Source: Magicicada septendecula (Eukaryota > Arthropoda > Insecta > Hemiptera > Cicadidae). From it: a DNA stretch of 64,000 nt. The number at the start of each line of letters is the position of its first letter. Position 1 is the stretch's first letter. Below are positions 56,592 through 64,000 of this stretch, one piece after another. The DNA is taken from contig CM068370.1 in the NCBI GenBank assembly GCA_034769895.1, positions 40,753,844 through 40,817,843 of the forward strand, read 5' to 3'. The position numbers and the translations under genes are program-made. The notes under the pieces are model-generated. The model was given only the letters and a program-made list of their open reading frames with translations, ran no database searches and was not told the origin of the DNA.

Positions 56592-57584
56592 GTATGTGTA
56601 TAACGTTTAAATAGTAATTTTTGACCGTGATATAGTATCAAAATACAAAATTTAAAAGAGTTCCGTTGACAGATTGTGTATGAATTTTTTTGTCTGGTCT
56701 TGTGGTGCGTGCAATATTTTTATTTTTAGAAGTAATTTTGCAACTGTTCTTAAGGATATAAATGGATAATCTATTTTTAATTGATATTAATGCTGTTGAA
56801 AATTTAGGGTAAATGAACGAAAGAACTGAAGCAAAGTCTTAATGAAACGAGGTTATGTACATAGGTTATGTTTTCAAAATTACATGAAACTATGAAGAAT
56901 GGCGTTTGCAATAAAAGAAAACAGAATTTTATTGGCACTTATCGCTAAGTACTAAGAACAAAAAAGGAACAGAATACATTGTTATATTTCTTCCGATACA
57001 TCTTTTGGTTGTTACGTATTTTCAACAGATTTACAGTTCTGAACATTACGTTTGGGTTGCTTAGTTTAAACATTTTAAAAGACAGTTTAATAATTTTTAT
57101 GTCTTATATAAAGTAAATTACATTAATTAGGGCACCTGGTTTGATTTTTATTAATGTTACATGGTTAGGGTATAAATTACGTTTAGATCATACGGTGTTT
57201 TAGGAAGCCTTGTTATAGGGCTACTTTCTTTACAAGTGGTTGCAGTATCAGACGTGCATCATTTCTATAATTTGTTAACAATATATGACTAAAATCAAGA
57301 AATGGTTTACAACAATTATATAAAGTAGTGTGATTACAGTAACTGTAATATATTTATGAATATTTTAGTCTTGGAAACTGTAAAGGTTTGGTATTTATTA
57401 GTCATATGCTGTAATTGTTCATCAAGTTGTGTGATTGGACAATGATTTATAGAAAACTATTAAACAGCATGGAATAGTGTCCATATGTTGAGCAGGCGAT
57501 GCTTAAGTTTCACATCACAAGTCATATGAGTTATACTACATCTTAAAATTGTATGTAATGTTTTGTTATTCTGTTCTATTGCAG

Positions 57585-57673
57585 GAATCTTACAGAAGAA
57601 TGTGTTCAGTCATTAAGCGAAAATGGCAGTATTACAAATGTACAGTTAATTCAAAAGAAGGCCTTAGATGTAG
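57585..57673 (+). CDS. TDRD3: TDRD3-like gene, second coding exon
   Basis: The acceptor CTATTGCAG ends at 57584. The exon encodes NLTEECVQSLSENGSITNVQ and continues LIQKKALDV. The donor GTATTG at 57674 leaves a phase-1 split codon that would give the Asp of the conserved AL..DLR words. GTAGGT at 57670 is an alternative donor. The next exon is not found; the intron contains the Penelope-like foldback and probably runs to or past the right edge. Confidence 0.5.
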
Positions 57674-57863
57674 GTATTGTTAACTGTTTGTAATGTTTTA
57701 AATTAGTAGGAAATTTTAATGTGTAAATAAGGTTTTCACTCTTGGATTTCGTTGTCCATGACGTGTCCGTTGCTTAACTAAATATCACTATTACATTAAC
57801 GACTCGGAACACTAGGTTTTTTATAAGTAAAAGCATAAAGTTTTACCTTACAGCCTGAACCGG

Positions 57864-57889
57864 TTTTCTCCTTTAAAAGGCTTCTTCAG
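57864..57889 (-). ncRNA. Hammerhead-like core, left arm
   Basis: - strand CTGAAGAAGCCTTTTAAAGG then AGAAAA: CUGANGA, CCUUU/AAAGG hairpin, GAAA. Mirror copy at 59141-59167. Confidence 0.5.
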
Positions 57890-58530
57890 AGGCTGCCGCT
57901 GGTAGCGCTGTCCATCTTGTTGTGGGCGACGGAATCGAGTTTCGAAAGATCAATGCTGTGTGTGTGGGGTGAGATATGTTCGAATAATGCGTGCGATTTT
58001 AATTGTGTCTGTTCGTTTAGGATGTTGTTTTTATTTGTTTTTGTGTGTTTGTATATTTCCAATTGTTCTAGAGTGTCTAGTTTTCGGCCTTTTGTGTGTA
58101 CGTGTAGAATGTTGATGTTCTTGTTGATGTTTTTATATGTGTGGTTTGCTTCAATGAGGTGGTTTGCAAAGGTGGATTCTGTAGTGGAGTGGAGTGCCTT
58201 TGTGTGTTCAATGTATCTCTGTTTGAAGCTACGTCCTGTCTGGCCTATGTAGAATTTATTGCAATTTGAGCAATTTAGCTTGTAAACACCGGGTAGATCG
58301 AATTTGTTTTGTGCTTTGTGTGTGTTTTGATAGTGTGTGTTATGTTTTGTTAGTAGTTTTGTAAGCGATTCTGTATCCTGCTTTTTTGAATTTGTGGGCT
58401 ATTTTTTCAGTTTGTTTGTTGATGTATGTTAGTGTTATGAATTTGTTGTTTTCTGTCTTTGTCTGTTGTTTGTTTTGTGTAGGAGTTTACTGACTATTGT
58501 TCTGTCATATCCGTTAGATTCTGCTAGATA
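57883..58530 (-). pseudogene. Penelope-like GIY-YIG endonuclease end, left arm
   Basis: On the - strand it encodes VYKLNCSNCNKFYIGQTGRS followed by FKQRYIEHTKAL. The VYKL...YIGQTGR..KQR pattern is a GIY-YIG nuclease, the C-terminal domain of Penelope-like polymerases (used to nick the target). The reverse transcriptase lies upstream in full elements and is absent here. The protein end (SGSL) overlaps the hammerhead-like core. A fossil fragment. Confidence 0.8.
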
Positions 58531-58559
58531 TTTTATCGTGTTTGTTTAAACACAAAACA

Positions 58560-59144
58560 AACAACAGACAAAGACAGAAAACAACAAATTCATAACACTA
58601 ACATACATCAACAAACAAACTGAAAAAATAGCCCACAAATTCAAAAAAGCAGGATACAGAATCACTTACAAAACTACTAACAAAACAGAACACACACTAT
58701 CAAAACACACACAAAACACAAAACAAATTCAATCTACCCGGTGTTTACAAGCTAAATTGCTCAAATTGCAATAAATTCTACATAGGCCAGACAGGACGTA
58801 GCTTCAAACAGAGATACATTGAACACACAAAGGCACTCCACTCCACTACAGAATCCACCTTTGCAAACCACCTCATTGAAGCAAACCACACATATAAAAA
58901 CATCGACAAGAACATGAACATTCTACACATACATACAAAAGGCCGAAAACTAGACACTCTAGAAAAATTGGAAATATACAAACACACAAAAACAAATAAA
59001 AACGACATCCTAAACGAACAGACACAATTCAGATCGCACGCATTATTCGAACATATCTCACCCCACACACACAGCATCAATCTTTCGAAACTCGATTCCG
59101 TCACCCACAACAAGACGGACAGTGCTACCAGCGGCAGCCTCTGA
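58560..59144 (+). pseudogene. Penelope-like GIY-YIG endonuclease end, right arm
   Basis: Mirror of the left arm on the + strand. KLNCSNCNKFYIGQTGRSFK starts near 58750, then HLIEANHTYKNIDKNMNILH, and the frame ends SGSL-stop at 59142-59144, inside the CTGAAGA word. Fragment; no polymerase part. Confidence 0.8.
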
Positions 59145-59167
59145 AGAAGCCTTTTAAAGGAGAAAAC
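59141..59167 (+). ncRNA. Hammerhead-like core, right arm
   Basis: CTGAAGAAGCCTTTTAAAGG then AGAAAAC; same as the left arm on the opposite strand. Confidence 0.5.
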
Positions 59168-59260
59168 CGGTTCAGGCTGTAAGGTAAAACTTTATGCTTT
59201 TGCTTATAAAAAACCTAGTGTTCCGAGTCGTTAATGTAACAGTGATATTAAGGTTTTCAC

Positions 59261-60016
59261 ATTATGTAGGGTAGAAGAAGAGTCATGCTGTTAGTAGTAT
59301 AAAGCATGGAATTTTATTTTTTAGGAAATAAGGTAAGGTCTACATCTGTAAAAGATTTTGCTAATAATTATGATGCATTTTCCCAGCTGCAAAAAAATAA
59401 AGGGTATTTCTTTTTTGTATTGAGAATTTCCCTCTGTGTTCAGGGTTTCCTTTGGATTACCTTTAGATACTTTCATTTTTCTTCAATATCCATCTTCTTG
59501 TGAAGATTGTATCTGTTCATAGTGCCACATTTGTAGTTAATTAATCCAGTTCTTATGGGGATCCCATTTTACCCTTCCGTTTGGTTCCCGTTCTGTCGTA
59601 GCTTTGGGGACGTTTACTGTCTTCTGTTCTTCTGAGGCATCATAATCATAAGTTCTCCATACTGTATGACATTGAACACAGTGTAGAGTAGTAATATAAA
59701 GATTTATATTATATATTATAACAGGTGTAATAGTAATAACTTTTTTTTTTTTAAATCATATATCGTTTAAAAATTTATTAAATAGAATTTTCAAAATATT
59801 TCGAATTAAAATTTCTTCATTATTATTTGCATAATATTATTCTTTTGTGCGTTCGTCATACACATAATTATTACCTCAATACAAATAACATTACACACTA
59901 TTCATAGATATAAAACACAAGATATAAATTTACAAGTATAGATAAAAATTCTTATAATATATAATTTTGTTCTCGACTTGCTCAGATTGTATTTTTTTTT
60001 TTTTAATTTTCTATTT
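59261..60016. other. Intronic or intergenic, nothing recognised
   Basis: AT-rich with poly-T runs near 59742 and 59992. No coding similarity. Confidence 0.5.
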
Positions 60017-60551
60017 TGCTGCGGCAGCACTTTTCGCTGCTGCTGGGCCCCAGAAGTGCTCAGCATACACACAAATAACATAATATAATATCTAAGTACA
60101 TCAAAATGCTTAAGACACCTTTCCTGTGTTACAACTTATTTCTCAAGTGTTTCTATAATTAACATAATTATATAAAAGGAGCAGGTGCCAGTAAAAGAAA
60201 TTGTTGAAAGCATCAATCTGTGAGCTGAGTCGGATGCGACCCGTTTATTTCAAAAACGTTACGAGCCTCTAAATTTATCTAATTATGTGCCAGTCAGCAA
60301 CGTACTGACTGTACTGACGTACTGAGCTAATTTTTTTTTGAAAAACTGAATATAGAAAATGTTAAATGCTAAATATAGGGGTGTCGCATAAATCGATGCT
60401 AGTTTACAAAATGGTGTACAGCGTACATGCTGTAATCTATATATAAATTTCTGACACTGTTATCTATCGCAAAAGTTTATAAAATTGTTTCTGACACTTA
60501 TGACGAGTATCTAGTTTGTCTCCCTTTTGCTTCGTGATTATGCAGCAACTA
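60017..60551. repeat. Direct repeat, left copy
   Basis: Shares long words such as CAAAATGCTTAAGACACCTT, GAGTCGGATGCGACCCG, TCTAATTATGTGCCAGTCAG and GTGTCGCATAAATCGATGCT with 63216-63707. Confidence 0.9.
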
Positions 60552-61131
60552 GCACCGTAAGTTATTAGGTAAAAATGTTACTTGGCAATCCAGATAAATC
60601 CTTTTTGCGACCTGCTGTATCTGGTCGCTACGGCCGCGTGTTCCTCCGTACCTGGTCTGAACCACTGCTATGTCTGTGCTGGAAGATCGTGTAAAACTGT
60701 ACGAAGTTCATGTTCTCGTGTCTTCTGTCCGGAACGTTGAACCAAGTTTCTAACTGAAAGTTTTCATATGTTTTAGTACACTTTATACCCACATCGTTCG
60801 ATTAACACGCACGCATGCATTCATACAGTGCGTGTTACAATTTACAATATTACAAAATAGCATTACAAGGCTATGACTTTAAATTACATATATAACTAGT
60901 ACTGACACTCAACCTTACATATCTTAGGTCTTTTCATCAAGTTGACTGACTGAAATTTAAATTTAGGCAAGGCTGACCTTTACAGACAAGATACATCTTG
61001 GTTGGTTACGGATAACAATCTTTTTACATCTATTACAAGTTTTCTTTTTTGTTACAAACGTAATACACAAAATTATTAGCCACTAGCATTGATTTACGAT
61101 AGCTCAAAAACAATCATAGTTACCTTGGTTA

Positions 61132-61683
61132 TTGAGGCTCCCATACTTGACGAAAGTCCGGCGATGGGCCGCTCAGCTCACAGCGCTTGATGGGAGACTG
61201 ACGAGATTTTACAAAGCGAACGACAGGGTTAGTAAAAGGGAGGGCGTGATGTCAGTGCGTCGGGCAAGGTACAATTCGTGGATTGTTACATTCGGCAGGA
61301 GACGAATGATTGCAACAGACCCCCCCCCCCCGAAAGACAAGCGTCGGGAGCAGGAGCGACGGCTGTCCAAGGTCAAATTCAGCGAAATTAATCGGTACGG
61401 TCAGTGTAATCAAACAGAGTCGAGTCAGGGGAAACCCGTAGCTTATGTACGTAAATGGGAAAATTCAGATACTAGTGTGGCACTAGCCGCCATCTGGAAA
61501 CAACTCAAAGGGCAACCTTCTGCCACCTTGGAAACGTTGCCTGCCCGCAGCAATGCTTCCTCCCTGAAAGTGAACGACGAGGGGTTGATCAGTCCCCGCG
61601 CCGCTCACCAGGCAAGGCGACCGAAAGCGAGGTTACAGTATAATATTTTGATGAGCATGGAACATGTTCACGCCCGAACATGA
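61132..61683 (+). other. Open frame of 183 residues, unrecognised
   Basis: Starts MRLPYLTKVRRWAAQLTALD; basic, with a poly-proline run from a C tract (61321-61330). No family recognised. Base composition is more GC-rich than anything around it. It may be chance coding in a GC-rich repeat. Confidence 0.2.
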
Positions 61684-61807
61684 GGACTGCGACTCAGTAT
61701 GTGAGGGTACAACAGACTTGAGTTACAACAAGAGCCGAGAAGGGTGATTGGTCAAGAGCATCGACAACCAACCGCGCGACAGAGCTAGAGATCAGACTGG
61801 AGGGGTC

Positions 61808-62275
61808 ACTCACCTTAAAAGCGCTTTACGACCACAGCAACTTCTCTCTACGGCACACGGACGACAAGTTGGAGAGCACATCTCTCCCTCGTCCGATCGT
61901 GCGAGGTGTGATAAAGGAGGTAATCGCACCATTACCGCTACCTGGGTATATGGCTAAACTGCGACTTGGGGGGCATGCCAGACTACATTCACTGGCAAAG
62001 GGGGGTACGCCAGACTACATTCACTGGCAAACGGGGGTACGCCAGACTACATTCACTGGCAAAAAGGGGGAGCCTCACCCTAAAAGCGCTTTATAACCAC
62101 AGCAACTTCTCTCTCTACAGCACACGGACGACAAGTTGGAGAGCACACCTCTCCCTCGTCCGATCGTGCGAGGTGAGATAAAGGGGGTAGTCGCACCATT
62201 ACCGCTACCCGGGTACATGGCTAAACTGTGACAGGGGGGGTACGCCAGACTACATTCACTGGCAAAGGGGGGGTA
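61808..62275. repeat. Two-level minisatellite
   Basis: A unit of about 160 bp (61808-61967) recurs at 62074-62233 with a period of 266 bp. Within each gap a shorter unit of about 34 bp, containing CAGACTACATTCACTGGCAA and a G run, is repeated three times (61979-62063) and again at 62242-62270. Confidence 0.9.
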
Positions 62276-63215
62276 CACTCTTTACGAGCCTTTTTTCTTT
62301 TACGAGTTTCTTTCCTGACCTCTCTCTCTCTCAGCACGAAAGTTTTGCGCTGTCACTTATTACGAAGTCATCGATTCATTATAAAATAGTTTACCGTGAC
62401 AAGGAAATGCTAGTTGACACGACATGACCGTCGGGTTCTGTTTTTCTGAATGCCGTGTATATTAATTCGTAGTTAACGCAAACCGATTAACATGAAACAG
62501 GTGATAACGTGTGTGTGGCAACTGACAACGAACATTTTCTATTAGTAAAAGGCTGCTATTTTATGAAAATTTTTAATTTTGATTTTACTTGTTACACCTT
62601 CCACAAAACAAAATTGGATTTACTGAGATGCGCACGTTTCTAAATAAAATTTACCGAACTAATAGAGTACGTCACTTTTATACAAACAACAGATGCACTA
62701 AGCATATTTTGAATAACAACATATTGGGAGGCGATTAGCGAACTGGGCAATCAGACATACGGCACGGTGAGCAAGGTACGGGGTTATTAAGCCGAGTATG
62801 TGGAGAAAACCAAAACATCCAAAGCGCAACAATAAGGAGCAGCTGTTCGGTGGAATGTAGATAAGACGTGCACAGGTTAGCCTTATCTGCCAGACAAAGT
62901 TCACCTAGCGGTTTTCTACTCGCGAGCAAATAATTTGAACGATCTGATTTCACGACAACTTACAGCAAAGACCTAGTTGCGACACGTAGTGTTAACTACG
63001 CATATAACATTTAAAATACATAATCCTATACAATACAAAATTCTATACAAAACTTCACGCGACCAATACCGTGCAATACAAACAATACAAAATTTCAACA
63101 CACACAAGAGCAACAAAATTACTCTTGATAACTATGACTTATAACCCATTAAATTGAATTAAATGCTTAGTAACCCATGGACCAAGGAAAACCCAAAATA
63201 ACCACGCTCCGGCTA
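62276..63215. other. Interior of the 3.7 kb unit, nothing recognised
   Basis: No coding similarity or further repeat that I can name. Confidence 0.4.
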
Positions 63216-63707
63216 CCACTTCTGCTGCGGTAGCAGCACACACAAAAACATAACATAATATCTAAATCCATCAAAATGCTTAAGACACCTTTCCTGTGTT
63301 GTGACTTACTTCTCAAGTATTATTATAATTAATATAATTCTGTAAAGGGAGGAGGTGTAAGTAAAAGAAATTGTTGAATGCGTCAATCTGTGAGCAGAGT
63401 CGGATGCGACCCGTTTATTTCAAAAACATTACGAGCCTCTAAATTTATCTAATTATGTGCCAGTCAGCAACGGTCAGTACTGAGCAAATTTTTTCTGAAA
63501 AACAGAATATAGAAAATGTTAAATACTAAATATGGGGGTGTCGCATAAATCGATGCTAGTTTACAAAATGCTGTTCAGCGTACACACTGTGATCTACTTA
63601 TAAATTTCTGACACTGTTATTTATCGCAAAAGTTTATATAATTGTTTCTGACACTTATGACGAGTAACTAGTTTGTCTCGCTTTTGCTTCGTGATTATGC
63701 AGCAACT
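63216..63707. repeat. Direct repeat, right copy
   Basis: Partner of 60017-60551; roughly 10% different by eye and somewhat shorter. Confidence 0.9.
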
Positions 63708-64000
63708 ATAGTTAACTGCATGGAAGTAGTATCGTCAAGGTCACACCGCTTACTTACAGCGTTGCCACTAAGCAACAGTTTCCCTTTCTTCCGAAAAATG
63801 CTACACTAGTAAGTAGGCCTACTTAATGTAAAGAATATAACAAAGTGATTTTTAAATTAAATATTTACTTTGTTGTTATCAATAAGGCTTCCATTAAAAT
63901 CATTTTTGTGCTTTAAACTGTTGAACATTCTAATATCAATGACAATAGAAGACTGAAAAAACAACGATACATTTTGAAGGTTCATAGATGCCTACAGCAG
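63708..64000. other. Right edge, nothing recognised
   Basis: No exon of the TDRD3-like gene or other feature seen. Confidence 0.5.

Larger units (their letters stand above)
57786..59260. mobile_element. Head-to-head inverted pair of Penelope-like 3' ends
   Basis: From about 57786 to 58545 the sequence is the near-perfect inverse of about 58550-59260. Arms of about 720 bp meet at a short centre. The outer ends carry ACTAGGTTTTTTATAAG words and an inner hammerhead-like core. Each arm encodes, outward, the same GIY-YIG protein end. Paired or inverted, 5'-truncated copies are a known habit of Penelope-like elements. It lies in the TDRD3-like intron. The two arms differ by only a few percent, so the event is fairly recent. 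Confidence 0.88.
60017..63707. mobile_element. Unclassified 3.7 kb unit with direct end repeats and an internal minisatellite
   Basis: About 500 bp at 60017-60551 recurs in the same orientation at 63216-63707 (see the two repeats). Both begin near TGCTGCGG and end ATGCAGCA, giving a TG...CA, LTR-like outline with a short terminal inversion (TGCTGC/GCAGCA). No primer site, polypurine tract or target duplication is clear. The interior holds an unrecognised 183-residue frame (61132-61683) and a two-level minisatellite (61808-62275). It could be a TRIM-like element or another class. Confidence 0.45.

Noticed and set aside
57917-58252. Forward 111-residue cysteine-rich frame in the left Penelope arm
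   Set aside because: Antisense shadow of the GIY-YIG coding strand; it recurs as the reverse frame in the right arm.
60017-63707. Calling the 3.7 kb unit an LTR retrotransposon
   Set aside because: The TG...CA outline fits, but no primer site, polypurine tract, gag/pol words or target duplication could be found; left unclassified.
1-64000. CRISPR arrays, bacterial operons, riboswitches
   Set aside because: Introns, LINE/SINE/LTR content and mitochondrial enzyme exons show animal nuclear DNA; the tandem repeats at 61.9-62.3 kb have no spacer design.

Overview
The window reads as a piece of a repeat-rich, AT-rich animal nuclear genome. Spliced host exons with GT/AG borders, long introns, and relics of Jockey/R1- and RTE-type LINEs, Penelope-like elements, mariner, hAT and a DD82E (Sailor-type) Tc1/mariner relative all point to an arthropod, most likely an insect. 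The exact lineage is inference only. Two host genes are recognisable, both on the + strand.

Host genes. The last four coding exons of SUCLA2 (ADP-forming succinyl-CoA ligase, beta subunit) lie at 4866-5009, 7430-7590, 7707-7826 and 19845-20009; earlier exons lie left of the window. At 56557-56591 and 57585-57673 are two short exons whose joined reading resembles the N-terminus of TDRD3. The rest of that gene is not seen before the right edge.

Region 1-9.4 kb holds a probable LTR at the left edge, a perfect-looking foldback, LINE pieces, two small terminal-inverted-repeat elements, a tRNA-derived SINE inside a LINE relic, and three SUCLA2 exons. The 12 kb last intron (7827-19844) holds LTR element E1 (9642-19134, - strand). 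E1 sits in an RTE-like LINE relic and itself carries a Sailor DNA transposon (13767-16329) with an open transposase.

The centre of the window is a nest of insertions that starts 33 bases after the SUCLA2 stop codon. LTR element E2 (20043-41664, +) contains E3 (22173-38424, +). The left LTR of E3 contains a hAT-like DNA transposon (23753-26667). The right LTR of E3 contains LTR element E4 (31228-37353, -). The two E3 LTRs act as each other's empty site, so the inner insertion borders and target duplications read exactly. E1 to E4 carry only a short coiled-coil, gag-like reading frame and no visible reverse transcriptase, so they look non-autonomous. They share LTR ends (TGTARCGG), primer sites related to tRNA-Lys where recognisable, two conserved non-coding blocks (E1, E2, E4), and a hairpin next to the polypurine tract whose stem shows compensating changes between families. 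That hairpin is my best candidate for something undescribed.

Right of the nest (42-64 kb) are a short foldback, a decayed mariner, a decayed Sailor relative, a Jockey-like LINE tail, a solo LTR, an older Gypsy-like LTR relic inserted in an RTE-like LINE, a 1.5 kb head-to-head inverted pair of Penelope-like 3' ends encoding a GIY-YIG domain, and a 3.7 kb unit with about 500 bp direct end repeats around a GC-rich minisatellite. Four loci carry hammerhead-ribozyme-like cores. Large parts of 42-48 kb and 53.5-56.5 kb show nothing I can name.
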